Below are positions 36,158 through 45,126 of a stretch of 64,000 bases of DNA, piece after piece. The stretch covers positions 3,524,001 to 3,588,000 of the forward strand of contig NZ_CP071869.1 in NCBI RefSeq assembly GCF_017569185.1. Reading direction: 5' to 3'. The notes beneath the pieces were generated by a model. It did no database searches. It was given only the letters and a program-made list of their open reading frames with translations, and was not told the DNA's origin. This stretch comes from Polaribacter cellanae (GTDB taxonomy: Bacteria > Bacteroidota > Bacteroidia > Flavobacteriales > Flavobacteriaceae). The stretch's first letter is position 1. Each line of letters opens with the position of its first letter. The position numbers and the translations under genes were made by a program.

Positions 36158-37057
36158 TTAAAGATTGGTTTCGTTTCTGGTATCTTCTCCCCATAATAAT
36201 TTACTGCGTAAAGTTTGTAAAAAAGATTGATTTTTAGGAATTATACTTTGTATGGTAAATGCGGCTTTTTCAATAAAAACATTTGTGTTTTTTGGAACTG
36301 TGGTAATTCTAGAATCTAAAGAAATTAAAAACTCTTTTTCTCTGGAATCTACTTCTAATTGAATGGAGGTTCCGTCAGAAATAACCATGGGTCTTGCATT
36401 TAAATTATGAGGTGCAATAGGTGTAATGACTAAATTTTTAGAATCTGGCGAAATTACAGGTCCATTACAACTTAAAGAGTATCCTGTAGAACCTGTTGGT
36501 GTAGCAATTATTAAACCATCTGCCCAATAATTGGTTAAATATTCGTTATTTAAATTGGTGGTTACACCGATCATAGAAGTTGTGTTTTTTCTTGCGATTG
36601 TTACTTCATTTAGGGCAAAATTTAATTCAGTAAACTCTTCTGTTTTGGGTACTGTTCTAACAGATAAAAGTGTTCTTTCTTGCAACGAATATTCGCCTCT
36701 TATAATTAACTCTACACTTTCTTTAATGTTTTTTTTGTTAATGGTGGCTAAGAAACCCAGTCTACCAGTATTTATTCCTAAAAGCGGAATCCCTAAATCT
36801 CTAATGTAAGTAACTGCTCTTAATATGGTTCCATCTCCACCTAAAGTAAACATGGTTTCGAAAGAACTGTTTAAATCAGAAAAATGAGAAAAAGTAGGGT
36901 ATTTCTTATCCAAAATACCTCCTTCAATTAATAAATCGTAAAATTTCTTCTCAATAAAACAAACAATATTATTTTCCTCAAGAACTTCCAGTAAAATCTG
37001 AATTTCTTTCTCTGCTGAAATTGAATATGATTGTCCGTAAACTGCTACTTTTTTCAA
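36158..37057 (-). CDS. nadK: NAD kinase
   Basis: 299 residues. It has the catalytic GGDGTILRA (about 75-83), the LGINTGRLGFL segment, NEVTIARKNTTSMIGV, and ADGLIIATPTGSTGYSLSCNGP. It phosphorylates NAD to NADP using ATP or polyphosphate. The start is TTG at 37057, because the family N-terminus is MKVAIYGQSY-like and no ATG precedes it. A 7-bp tandem repeat (37102-37136) lies upstream. Confidence 0.95.
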   Translation of the reverse strand: MKKVAVYGQSYSISAEKEIQILLEVLEENNIVCFIEKKFYDLLIEGGILDKKYPTFSHFSDLNSSFETMFTLGGDGTILRAVTYIRDLGIPLLGINTGRLGFLATINKKNIKESVELIIRGEYSLQERTLLSVRTVPKTEEFTELNFALNEVTIARKNTTSMIGVTTNLNNEYLTNYWADGLIIATPTGSTGYSLSCNGPVISPDSKNLVITPIAPHNLNARPMVISDGTSIQLEVDSREKEFLISLDSRITTVPKNTNVFIEKAAFTIQSIIPKNQSFLQTLRSKLLWGEDTRNETNL

Positions 37058-37101
37058 ACTTTATAATTGTTTTATTTCTTGAATTCCTAAAATTTTTATT
37101 A

Positions 37102-37136
37102 TTCCAACTTCCAACTTCCAACTTCCAACTTCCAAA
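37102..37136. repeat. Tandem 7-bp repeat TTCCAAC
   Basis: Four perfect copies of TTCCAAC followed by the partial TTCCAAA, between the CBS gene and nadK. Such repeats can change copy number by replication slippage. Whether it is variable here cannot be told from one sequence. Confidence 0.8.
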
Positions 37137-37137
37137 G

Positions 37138-37797
37138 TTACATTTCCAAATATTTCTGGAGGTAATCTGACCTGTTTTTTAAGTCTTCCAAGTAAATATC
37201 ATTCTCGTGCGTGGAAACTATTTTGTAATCGTATCTTCTAAACGTGTGCATAATTTCGTTAATGTCTTCTGTAATAATTTTTAAGGTTAGTTGCACCAAA
37301 TCATCTTTTCTTTCAGAGATGTAAATGCCTAATAATTTTCCTCCATTCGATTCTACAATCTGGCAAACTTTACTCATAGAATAATCATTTTCAATTTTTT
37401 CTATAATTAAAGTTTCGCTGTCTTCCATCATAAACGGACTCGTGGAAAAAACGTCTAAAACATCGCATAAATCGTAATAACCAATATATTCTTTTTCTTC
37501 GTTTAAAACAGGTATAATATTGCTATTATTATCTGCAAAAATCTTTAAAAGTTCTAAAACAGTCGCTTTTTCATCAACAAAAAAAGAATTTAATAAATAA
37601 CTGTATGCGACTAATTCGTCGTTTTTATTTTCGATGGTATGTATATCATCTTCCGCAAGAGAACCTAGTAATTTGCCATTTTCTATTACAGGGAAATGTG
37701 TAATTGGAAAATTATCAAACAAATTTTTTGCTTGTTTTACACTATTCTTTAAGCTCAACGCTTTTATCTCATTTAATATGTAATCTGTAATGTTCAT
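37138..37797 (-). CDS. CBS-domain protein
   Basis: 219 residues with two CBS domains in tandem (about 1-60 and 68-135), seen in repeated FPVIENGKLLGSLAEDDI and IIPVLNEEKEYIGYYDLCDVL. An ACT-like C-terminal segment follows (about 140-215). CBS pairs bind adenine nucleotides and usually regulate a partner. No catalytic domain is visible. It lies 80 bp before nadK, on the same strand, and diverges from pdxJ. Role unknown. Confidence 0.85.
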   Translation of the reverse strand: MNITDYILNEIKALSLKNSVKQAKNLFDNFPITHFPVIENGKLLGSLAEDDIHTIENKNDELVAYSYLLNSFFVDEKATVLELLKIFADNNSNIIPVLNEEKEYIGYYDLCDVLDVFSTSPFMMEDSETLIIEKIENDYSMSKVCQIVESNGGKLLGIYISERKDDLVQLTLKIITEDINEIMHTFRRYDYKIVSTHENDIYLEDLKNRSDYLQKYLEM

Positions 37798-37832
37798 ACG
37801 TCACGAATATAGGATAAAATGATTTAATGGTT

Positions 37833-37840
37833 TATCTTTG
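37833..37840 (+). promoter_or_regulatory. Probable -7 box of pdxJ
   Basis: TATCTTTG, a perfect TAnnTTTG, 17 bp before the pdxJ ATG. No convincing TTG element at the proper distance. Confidence 0.5.
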
Positions 37841-37857
37841 CAACCTAATTTTATACA

Positions 37858-38571
37858 ATGACAAAGTTAAGCGTAAATATTAACAAAATTGCAACTTTAA
37901 GAAATTCTCGTGGTGGAAATGTACCGAATTTATTAAAAGTTGCTAAAGATATCGAAAGTTTTGGAGCGGAAGGAATTACAATTCACCCAAGACCAGATGA
38001 ACGACATATTCGTTATAAAGACGCAAGAGATTTAAAAAAAATAGTAACTACAGAATTTAATATAGAAGGAAATCCTATAAAAAGTTTTATGGATTTGGTC
38101 TTGGAAACAAAACCTACGCAAGTTACTTTGGTGCCAGATGCTGTAGATGCTATTACATCGAATGCAGGTTGGGATACTATAAAACATCAAGATTTTTTGC
38201 AGGAAGTAATTAAAGAGTTTCAACAAAATGGCATTAGAACTTCTATTTTTATTGATACCGATTTAAAACTGATTGAAGCTGCTGCAAAAACGGGAACAGA
38301 TAGAATTGAATTGTACACAGAAGAATTTGCATCTCAGTTCGAGATTGGAAATAAAAACGCTGTAAAACCATATACAGAAGCTGCGATTTTAGCTCATCAA
38401 TTAGGTTTAGGAATTAATGCTGGGCATGATTTAAGTTTAGATAATATTAAATTTTTCAAAGAAAATATTCCGCATTTAGCCGAGGTTTCTATAGGACACG
38501 CTTTAATTGCAGAAAGCTTGTATTTAGGCTTGGAAAATGTAGTGAATATGTATTTGCACCGATTGAAATAA
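37858..38571 (+). CDS. pdxJ: Pyridoxine 5'-phosphate synthase (PdxJ)
   Basis: 237 residues, the standard length. The active-site features are seen: [21 protein letters not shown] at the start, [21 protein letters not shown], then [11 protein letters not shown] and AGHDLS near the C-terminus. It condenses 1-deoxyxylulose 5-phosphate with 3-amino-2-oxopropyl phosphate, the last step in pyridoxine 5'-phosphate synthesis. Cytoplasmic. It is divergent from the CBS gene and starts its own transcript. Confidence 0.96.
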   Translation: MTKLSVNINKIATLRNSRGGNVPNLLKVAKDIESFGAEGITIHPRPDERHIRYKDARDLKKIVTTEFNIEGNPIKSFMDLVLETKPTQVTLVPDAVDAITSNAGWDTIKHQDFLQEVIKEFQQNGIRTSIFIDTDLKLIEAAAKTGTDRIELYTEEFASQFEIGNKNAVKPYTEAAILAHQLGLGINAGHDLSLDNIKFFKENIPHLAEVSIGHALIAESLYLGLENVVNMYLHRLK

Positions 38572-38680
38572 GTTTTTAGTAAAAGTTCGTAGCAAACCTA
38601 TGATTTTTATGTGGTTAAAAATGAATAATATTTAGTGGCAGTAGCAGAAAAAAATGCGACTTTGCGAGAAAAATAAAAAA

Positions 38681-39454
38681 ATGGAAAACAATCCAATATT
38701 ACATTCATCCATAAAAGGGGAAGGAAAACCATTATTAATTCTACATGGTTATTTCGGAATGAGCGATAACTGGAAAACGTTGGGAAATCAGTTTTCGGAA
38801 GATTTTCAAGTACATTTAATAGATCAAAGAAATCACGGACGAAGCTTTCATGAAGACGCATTTAATTATGAAGTTTTAGTGAAAGACTTACACAATTATA
38901 TACAACATTATAAATTAGAAAACATTTATTTAATTGGGCATTCTATGGGAGGAAAAACGGCAATGCTATTTGCAGTTACCTATCCAGGTTTAGTTGATAA
39001 ATTGGTGGTAGTAGATATTTCTCCAAGGATGTACGAACCACATCATAATGCTATTTTAGCAGGTTTAAATTCGATTGATTTTTCTATTCAAAATACAAGA
39101 AAATTAGTGGAGAAGAAGCTTTCAGAATTAATTCCAGAATTTGGCGTGCGACAGTTTCTAATGAAAAATATTTATTGGAAAGAAAAAGAACAATTGGCAT
39201 ATCGATTTAATTTACAATCGCTCACAAAAAATAATCCTGAAGTTGGGGAAGCATTACCACCATTTACTGTTTTTGAAAAAGAAACGTTGTTTTTAAAAGG
39301 TGAAAAATCGAATTACATTACAGAAAACGAAGCACCAATTATCGAAGCTCATTTTCCAAATTCTAAAATTGTGGAATTAAAAAATGCTGGTCATTGGGCA
39401 CATGCCGAAAACCCAAAGCAGTTTTATAATGAAGTTTGTACGTTTTTAAATTGA
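38681..39454 (+). CDS. Alpha/beta-fold hydrolase, YbfF-like
   Basis: 257 residues from the ATG at 38681 (MENNPILHSS); an upstream in-frame ATG would add nine residues without homologous pattern. The oxyanion motif HGYFG, RNHGRS, the nucleophile elbow GHSMGGKTA and the C-terminal GHWAHAENP give Ser, an acid and His. It resembles the YbfF/RutD family of esterases. Cytoplasmic. It follows pdxJ by 109 bp. The substrate is unknown. Confidence 0.88.
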   Translation: MENNPILHSSIKGEGKPLLILHGYFGMSDNWKTLGNQFSEDFQVHLIDQRNHGRSFHEDAFNYEVLVKDLHNYIQHYKLENIYLIGHSMGGKTAMLFAVTYPGLVDKLVVVDISPRMYEPHHNAILAGLNSIDFSIQNTRKLVEKKLSELIPEFGVRQFLMKNIYWKEKEQLAYRFNLQSLTKNNPEVGEALPPFTVFEKETLFLKGEKSNYITENEAPIIEAHFPNSKIVELKNAGHWAHAENPKQFYNEVCTFLN

Positions 39455-39504
39455 ATTTTTTAAAAGTTCTACGACTTTATAAAACACTTTAAGTCTTTAT
39501 AAAA

Positions 39505-39891
39505 TTACTGAGTAATTTTTACAGGATCTTTGTTTTTATCAATGGCTACAAAGGTAAACTCTCCAAAAATAGCGTGTTCTTTTTGGTAATTATACATTTG
39601 TTCTATGTAAATATTAACTTCTACTTTTAGACTTGTGGTTCCAATGTGCGATACTCTACCAATCAATTCTACTATGGTTCCTGCAGGAATCGGTTTTGTA
39701 AAATCGATCTTGTTGCTACTTACAGTAACCATTCTTTGTCTACTAAACCTTGTTGCAGTTATAAAAGCAACTTCATCCATTAAAGACAAGGCAGTACCTC
39801 CAAAAAGTGTGTCGTAATGATTTGTTGTATTTGGAAAAACGGCTTTAAATTGGCGTGTTTCAGATTCTTCAATTCTCTCTTTTATTGTCAT
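39505..39891 (-). CDS. Acyl-CoA thioesterase, hotdog fold
   Basis: 128 residues, one hotdog domain. The motif NTTNHYDTLFGGTALSLMDEVAFITA has the Asn-His-Asp pattern used by YciA-type thioesterases, and RVSHIGTTSLKVEV is the typical second half. It would hydrolyse acyl-CoA to free acid and CoA. Cytoplasmic. Convergent with the hydrolase gene and separated from metE by the terminator hairpin at 39914-39948. Confidence 0.88.
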   Translation of the reverse strand: MTIKERIEESETRQFKAVFPNTTNHYDTLFGGTALSLMDEVAFITATRFSRQRMVTVSSNKIDFTKPIPAGTIVELIGRVSHIGTTSLKVEVNIYIEQMYNYQKEHAIFGEFTFVAIDKNKDPVKITQ

Positions 39892-39913
39892 GATGTTTTC
39901 GAATTATTAAAAT

Positions 39914-39948
39914 AATCCACTTTACAAAAAAATATTGTAAAGTGGATT
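39914..39948 (-). terminator. Terminator of metE
   Basis: AATCCACTTTACAA and TTGTAAAGTGGATT form a perfect 14-bp stem with a 7-nt loop, followed on the minus strand by a T-rich run (ATTTTAAT). It ends metE transcripts. Confidence 0.75.
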
Positions 39949-39956
39949 TTATAAAA

Positions 39957-42269
39957 TTAAATACTATTACTAAGTGTTTTTTCTCTTAAAATTTTTGCAG
40001 CTGTTACCATTTCTGTTAAAGCTTTTTTTGTTTCATCCCAGCCTCTAGTTTTTAAACCACAATCTGGGTTTACCCAAAGTAAGTTTTCTGGAATTACTTT
40101 TTTTGCTTTTTTTAATAATAAAACCATTTCATCTTTATTTGGCACTCTTGGAGAATGAATATCGTAAACACCAGGACCAATTTCATTCGGATATTTAAAA
40201 TCGGCAAAAGCATCTAACAATTCCATTTGAGAACGAGAACATTCAATGGTTATTACATCTGCATCCATGTCTGCAATATTTTGTATGATATCATTAAATT
40301 CGGAATAACACATATGAGTGTGAATTTGGGTTTCGTCATGAATGCCAGAAGATGCTATTTTAAAAGCGTCTATTGCCCATTTTAAATAATTTTGCCAGTC
40401 GGTTTTTCGTAAAGGTAAACCTTCTCTAATAGCTGGCTCATCAATTTGAATTATTTGAATACCGGCTTTTTCTAAGTCCTTAACTTCATCTCTTATGGCT
40501 AATGCAATTTGGTTACAAGTAACGGAACGGTCTTGGTCGTTTCTTACAAAACTCCATTGTAATATAGTTACTGGTCCTGTTAACATTCCTTTTACTAATT
40601 TAGAAGTTAAACTTTGTGCAAATTTTGTCCATTTTACAGTCATAGGGTTTGGTCGAGAAACATCTCCAAAAATAATAGGAGGTTTTACACATCTGCTCCC
40701 GTAACTTTGCACCCAACCAAATTTTGTAAAAACAAATCCATTTAATTGTTCGCCAAAATATTCTACCATGTCGTTACGTTCAAATTCCCCGTGAACCAAA
40801 ACATCAAGTCCAATTTCTTCTTGCCAATTTATGGCTTTTCTAGTTTCTAGTTCTAGTAATTCTTCATATTCATTTTGGCTAATTTCACCTTTTTTAAATT
40901 TATTTCTCCAAGAACGGACTTCTTTGGTTTGGGGAAAAGAGCCAATAGTTGTTGTTGGGTAGAGTGGAAGGTGCAGCGCTTTTTTTTGCAGTATCTTTCG
41001 AGTTGAAAATGGGTTGTCTCTCTTGGTATGTTCATTAGAAATAGTAGCAACTCTAGCTTTAACTTTTGGGTTGTTTATTAAAGTAGATGTTTTTTTACTA
41101 CTGATGTCTTTACGATTTTTTAAAATGATATTTTTACTTTTTTCAGTTGTATCATCTAAAAATAACTGCTTTAAAATAACAACCTCATTTACTTTTTGTT
41201 TGGCAAAGGCAAGCCAATTTTTTATTTCTAAATTTAAAATAGCCTCATTATTTTCACTATCTAAATCACAAGGAACATGAAGCAAAGAACAACTTGTGCT
41301 TATTAAAACGCGATTTTTCCCTAACACTTCTACAGCTTTTTGTACTGTAGCTAAAGATTGCTGGTAATCGTTTTTCCAAACGTTTCTACCATCTACAATA
41401 CCCAAAGAAATAGATAAATTTTTGGGAGTATTGTTTAATACATCTTGTAATTGATTAGGGTTTCTAACCAAATCTAAATGTAAGGTATGGATAGGAAGGT
41501 TTACCGCTAATTTTAAATTATCTTGTAATCCTTCAAAATAAGTAGCTACAATAATTTTAAGTTTTGGAAATTTTTTTTGTATTTGTTTATAGACTTGTTT
41601 TATTGTATATTTTTCTTTTTCGGTTAAATCTAAAGCTAAAAGAGGTTCATCAAACTGAACCCATTTTGCTCCAGCTTCTTCCAGTTCATTTAAAACTTTA
41701 AAGTAAACAGGTAATAAGTTGCTAATTAAATCGATTCTATTAAAACCTTCCTCTTTTTCTTTTCCCAAAAGTAAATAAGAAACAGGCGAAATTAAGACAG
41801 GTTTTGTATCGATTCCTTGTTTTTTTGCTTCTTTGTATTCGTTAATAATTTTTGTTGAAAAAAGATTAAATTGTTGGTCTTTTTTGAATTCTGGAACAAT
41901 AAAGTGGTAGTTGGTATCAAACCATTTTGTCATTTCCATTGCAGGTACATCTATATTGTTTTTTTGATGTCCTCGAGCCATTGCGAAATATAAATCTAAA
42001 TTCGATTTAAAATCAAGTTTCTTATACCTTTCAGGTATGGCGTTAACGGTAAGCGACATATCTAAAACTTGATCGTAAAAAGAAAAATCGTTGCTAGAAA
42101 TTAGGTCTATTCCTGCCTCTTTTTGAAGATTCCAATTGTGGCTTTTAATACGATTACCAACCTCTTTTAACTCTTTTTCGGAAATTTTGCCAGCCCAATA
42201 CTGCTCGCAAGCTTTCTTTAACTCTCTTTTGCTACCAATTCGCGGATAGCCTAAAATGTGTGTTTTCAT
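39957..42269 (-). CDS. metE: Cobalamin-independent methionine synthase (MetE)
   Basis: 770 residues, close to the usual length, with both halves of MetE. The C-terminal zinc ligands are visible in HTHMCYSEF (near 646) and NPDCGLKTRG (near 737). The N-terminal TILGYPRIGSKRELKK equals the family start. It transfers the methyl of 5-methyltetrahydropteroyl-triglutamate to homocysteine. The 5' leader contains a cobalamin riboswitch, which is expected to repress metE when B12 is available. A B12-dependent MetH is presumably encoded elsewhere, but it is not in this window. Confidence 0.97.
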   Translation of the reverse strand: MKTHILGYPRIGSKRELKKACEQYWAGKISEKELKEVGNRIKSHNWNLQKEAGIDLISSNDFSFYDQVLDMSLTVNAIPERYKKLDFKSNLDLYFAMARGHQKNNIDVPAMEMTKWFDTNYHFIVPEFKKDQQFNLFSTKIINEYKEAKKQGIDTKPVLISPVSYLLLGKEKEEGFNRIDLISNLLPVYFKVLNELEEAGAKWVQFDEPLLALDLTEKEKYTIKQVYKQIQKKFPKLKIIVATYFEGLQDNLKLAVNLPIHTLHLDLVRNPNQLQDVLNNTPKNLSISLGIVDGRNVWKNDYQQSLATVQKAVEVLGKNRVLISTSCSLLHVPCDLDSENNEAILNLEIKNWLAFAKQKVNEVVILKQLFLDDTTEKSKNIILKNRKDISSKKTSTLINNPKVKARVATISNEHTKRDNPFSTRKILQKKALHLPLYPTTTIGSFPQTKEVRSWRNKFKKGEISQNEYEELLELETRKAINWQEEIGLDVLVHGEFERNDMVEYFGEQLNGFVFTKFGWVQSYGSRCVKPPIIFGDVSRPNPMTVKWTKFAQSLTSKLVKGMLTGPVTILQWSFVRNDQDRSVTCNQIALAIRDEVKDLEKAGIQIIQIDEPAIREGLPLRKTDWQNYLKWAIDAFKIASSGIHDETQIHTHMCYSEFNDIIQNIADMDADVITIECSRSQMELLDAFADFKYPNEIGPGVYDIHSPRVPNKDEMVLLLKKAKKVIPENLLWVNPDCGLKTRGWDETKKALTEMVTAAKILREKTLSNSI

Positions 42270-42463
42270 TTTTTTACTTTTAAATAATGAATTAATAATT
42301 ACTTAAAAGCTCAATTAAAAACTTCTTTTTGCTTATCGAAAAATAAAATGATGAGTTGAAATAATGGCGCGTGAATACATATAGATAGCTAAAAATAGCA
42401 TCCAAATGTTTAAAAGGCATCAAAATAGACAAATCACTTCAAATCGCGAAAGCAAAGTCATAT

Positions 42464-42631
42464 CGATAAAGGCAGGTCTCCTGACTTGTAACAATTTTTA
42501 TCGTCCTTCCCATTTTAGTAAAAACAGTGGAACACAAGGATAAAAATCTTTAAATGTTACTTACAGTTGCGCGACAGCTCTGGATTTGCACCAGATTCCC
42601 TATTAATCTACAGCTAAGTAAAACCTTATCG
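42464..42631 (-). promoter_or_regulatory. Cobalamin riboswitch upstream of metE
   Basis: On the minus strand the 168-nt region starts with CGATAAGG, which pairs (with a bulge) with CCTTTATCG at the end. It contains GGGAATCTGGTGCAAATCC, then GCTGTCGCGCAACTGTAAG and ends AGTCAGGAGACCTGCC, which are the hallmark blocks of the B12 riboswitch class. It lies 195 nt upstream of the metE ATG and downstream of a -7 box (42669-42676). B12 should lower metE expression. The expression platform was not resolved by eye. Confidence 0.93.
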
Positions 42632-42668
42632 TACGATGAAATTAAATAAAAGAACTTCTTTCTAGCGA

Positions 42669-42676
42669 CAAAGGTA
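42669..42676 (-). promoter_or_regulatory. Probable -7 box of the riboswitch-metE transcript
   Basis: Minus-strand TACCTTTG, a perfect TAnnTTTG, placed 38 nt upstream of the riboswitch 5' end, so the whole aptamer would be transcribed. No TTG -33 box was found. Confidence 0.5.
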
Positions 42677-43033
42677 TTATAAAATTTGTTGAGATTATTA
42701 GTTTAATAAATTTTGAATAGTTTTTTTTTGAGAAAAAGTATTCAGTTTTTTAGTGTACTGTTTCTTAAAATAAGGAGTTAGAATACAGTGCATTGTTATT
42801 ATTTTAAACCAAAAGCATAATTTCGGATTAAAATATCAACAAAATGATTTGTTTTCAAGGGAATTTTAACGCCTTTAGCCTATTATTTACTAAATTAGAT
42901 GCTTAAAAAACGCAACTAATTTTATACAAAAAACTTTGGTGTAGTTAACACACATTAACATTAATTAACTTAACATAATATACATTAACAAAATAACATT
43001 GTTTCTTTGTTGTAAATAAAAATATATAACAGT
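42677..43033. other. Gene-free stretch before the TlpA-like gene
   Basis: About 360 bp without a supported coding frame. The part 42949-42991 contains four copies of an ATTAAC/TTAAC-like motif, which could be operator-like or simple AT-rich sequence. Nothing else was seen. Confidence 0.35.
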
Positions 43034-43840
43034 ATGAAAATTAGACAAATTAGTATCTTGAAAATTAGTGTCTTAACGATTTTATTAACTTGTTTTTGCT
43101 CAATAAACTTAATAGCTCAAAATAAAGAGACTGATAAAGTTGAGAAAAAGGAGTATTTAAAAGGCTTAACCAAGGCTAGTGAAAAAGACCTATCTGACAA
43201 ACAAATTATGTTTGATGGAGAAAGCATTCCTGTTTACAATATTAAAGGAAAAAGAATAAGAGGAAATGAAATGATGGAAGCTATGATGTCAGGAAATTAT
43301 ACTCCTGATTTTTATATAGATAGTAATAAAGAGATTAAAGTTGCTGTTTTAAGAATAGCAACAGAAGACGAGAAAAAAATGATGAAAGAAATGCAGGCTC
43401 AAATAAATAGTCAAAGTGATTTAATTGGAACAGATGCTTCTGTCTTTTCTGCAACTGACATTAATGGAAATGAATTTTCATTAAATAGCCTAAAGGGAAA
43501 AATTATTGTTATGAATTTTTGGTTTATAGAATGTAAACCTTGTGTTATGGAAATGCCTGAATTAAATGAGTTAGTAAAAAAATATAAAAATAAAGACATT
43601 GTTTTTTTAGGCTTTGCTACGAATAGTAAATCAAGAATTGATTCTTTTTTAAAGAAAAAGGACTTTTATTATACTATAATTCCAAATAGCGAAAAGATTG
43701 CTATAGATTATAAGGTGTCAGGCTATCCAACTCATATTATTATAGATAAAAACTCTAAAATTGTATACTCAACCACTGGTTTAGGCTCAACAACAATTAA
43801 TGATATAGAAAAAACAATTGAAAGTTTAATACAAAAATAA
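43034..43840 (+). CDS. TlpA-like thiol-disulfide oxidoreductase
   Basis: 268 residues. A Sec signal (about 1-29) precedes an N-terminal domain of about 100 residues, then a thioredoxin/TlpA domain with active site WFIECKPCVMEMP (Cys167, Cys170) and the cis-Pro-like segment SGYPTHIIID. It would handle disulfides or haem-thiol ligands in the periplasm. The CKPC site is a variant of the more common CPPC or CGPC. Its N-terminal part (KKEYLKGLTKASEKDLSDKQ) is not recognised. A hairpin at 43895-43929 follows. Confidence 0.88.
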   Translation: MKIRQISILKISVLTILLTCFCSINLIAQNKETDKVEKKEYLKGLTKASEKDLSDKQIMFDGESIPVYNIKGKRIRGNEMMEAMMSGNYTPDFYIDSNKEIKVAVLRIATEDEKKMMKEMQAQINSQSDLIGTDASVFSATDINGNEFSLNSLKGKIIVMNFWFIECKPCVMEMPELNELVKKYKNKDIVFLGFATNSKSRIDSFLKKKDFYYTIIPNSEKIAIDYKVSGYPTHIIIDKNSKIVYSTTGLGSTTINDIEKTIESLIQK

Positions 43841-43894
43841 GACACCTAACAAAGAACTGGACTTTTCTTCAAAGCTAGGCTAAACGCATTAAAA

Positions 43895-43929
43895 AAACAA
43901 CAGTTATAAATTATTGAAACTGTTGTTTC
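43895..43929. terminator. Hairpin terminator
   Basis: AACAACAGTT pairs with AACTGTTGTT around a 12-nt loop, with A and T runs flanking. It lies between the TlpA-like gene and the convergent 78-residue gene, and may serve both. Confidence 0.6.
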
Positions 43930-43984
43930 TTTAAGGTTTTTTTAGTAGTTTTTTTAGATTACAAACAAACCAAGTTCTTCTTAA

Positions 43985-44221
43985 TTACTCAGCAATTTCT
44001 CCACGATGTGGTTTTAGTGCATCTCTGTAGATTTTCATATTACTTTCATCTACAATTATAAATGCTGAAGAAAACATTGGATTTTTTTCAATTATGTCAA
44101 TTTCAAAGAAAGGAAGTTTTTCTGCTTCCGCAAAATCTTTTAAATGAATGGTATGATGTTTTGCGGTTTCTTTGGCATCTTGTCCTCTAAAATCCCACAG
44201 TAATTTTATTTTTCTGTTCAT
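43985..44221 (-). CDS. Small conserved-looking protein, unknown
   Basis: 78 residues from the ATG at 44221 (MNRKIKLLWDFRGQ). It is soluble with no signal peptide. It contains two His in KHHTIHLKDF and acidic residues, but no family could be named. It overlaps the end of the thiamine diphosphokinase gene by 35 nt, so it is translationally coupled to it. The codon choice and coupling support a real gene. The function may relate to thiamine or may not. Confidence 0.65.
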   Translation of the reverse strand: MNRKIKLLWDFRGQDAKETAKHHTIHLKDFAEAEKLPFFEIDIIEKNPMFSSAFIIVDESNMKIYRDALKPHRGEIAE

Positions 44222-44837
44222 TATTAATGTCTTTATTATTGATAAAAATAAACAAATCTCCACTATTAAAAGTGATGTTTACATTGTTTTCAATTGCTTT
44301 GTTTCGTGTGCCAATTCTTTTACTAAAATCTAAATCTTCATTATTTAAAGGGTATTGAAGTCCTTTTGTAGTAATATTTGTAGCGGTTGGAAAAGGAAAT
44401 AATGAAACTGTTTTATCTAAACAATCATCAATTTTTGTTGTTGTTTCAGCTAAAAAATAATATCCATAATTATCAAAAAAAGTAAGTTTTAATTTTTCTT
44501 TCCATTGAAGAGCGGTGTGTAAATTTCCTAAAAAATGGTCTTGTTCTTTTCCACTTGCCCCAAAAACATCAATAGTATAAAAACCCTTGTCAAAAAGAAT
44601 TTGCAATATTTTATCGAAATCTGTAAAATCTTGATTTGGAGTTGAAATTACTTTAATATGTTTAGGAATATCTGTAAGAGAATCAAAATCACCACTAATA
44701 AAGTAAGGTGTAATTTTGTTTTCTTTCAAAAATTGGTAAGCACCATCTGTGGCGCAAATAATACTGTAATTAGATAAATTCGGAAGCTCTTTTGGAGCTT
44801 CACCATTTAATAATAAAAAAACTTTTGTAGGTTTCAT
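44187..44837 (-). CDS. Thiamine diphosphokinase
   Basis: 216 residues from the ATG at 44837 (MKPTKVFLLLNGEAP); an upstream alternative start is not needed. The motifs ICATDGAYQFLKEN, FISGDFDSL and TPNQDFTDFDKIL, with DVFGASGKEQDHFLGNL, are the ATP and thiamine binding phrases of the family. It converts thiamine plus ATP to thiamine diphosphate. Cytoplasmic. It overlaps the downstream 78-residue gene by 35 nt. Confidence 0.9.
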   Translation of the reverse strand: MKPTKVFLLLNGEAPKELPNLSNYSIICATDGAYQFLKENKITPYFISGDFDSLTDIPKHIKVISTPNQDFTDFDKILQILFDKGFYTIDVFGASGKEQDHFLGNLHTALQWKEKLKLTFFDNYGYYFLAETTTKIDDCLDKTVSLFPFPTATNITTKGLQYPLNNEDLDFSKRIGTRNKAIENNVNITFNSGDLFIFINNKDINNEQKNKITVGF

Positions 44838-44913
44838 TGTAACAAAAATACCCATTTCAAAATTAATGATATGGGTGTTCATAAATTGTTTGGGTATTTA
44901 TTTTTCTTCAAAA

Positions 44914-45027
44914 TTAAACCGATTGAGAAACGCCTGTTGCATTAGAAGTGGCACCAAAAACACTAATAAAACCAATTATAATTCCTAAAAAGCCCAACAC
45001 CAAAGCAAATAAACCGAGAGAATTTAT
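44914..45027 (-). pseudogene. Possible small membrane-protein gene without a start codon
   Basis: The minus strand has an open frame of 37 codons ending with TAA at 44914-44916, starting from ATA at 45025-45027. It encodes NSLGLFALVLGFLGIIIGF and ends TGVSQSV, one hydrophobic helix with a short polar tail. An in-frame stop lies three codons before that ATA and there is no ATG or sensible TTG/GTG before the helix. A one-base change would give an ATAAAAAACG (start-like) frame. So it looks like a recently damaged small gene, or random AT-rich sequence. Confidence 0.3.
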
Positions 45028-45126
45028 CGTTTTTTATTGTAAATATTAAATACATAAATTCGTACACAAACGAATTTGTTGAAATTGGTAAAAGTGTAAT
45101 TTCAATTAGTAGAAGTTACAAAGAAA

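Noticed and set aside
37102..37136. Short tandem array as a CRISPR
   Set aside because: The unit is 7 bp and has no spacers; it is a simple repeat.
42840..42903. Short open frame of about 20 codons before the TlpA-like gene
   Set aside because: No motif, no promoter and no conserved pattern visible; chance in AT-rich DNA.
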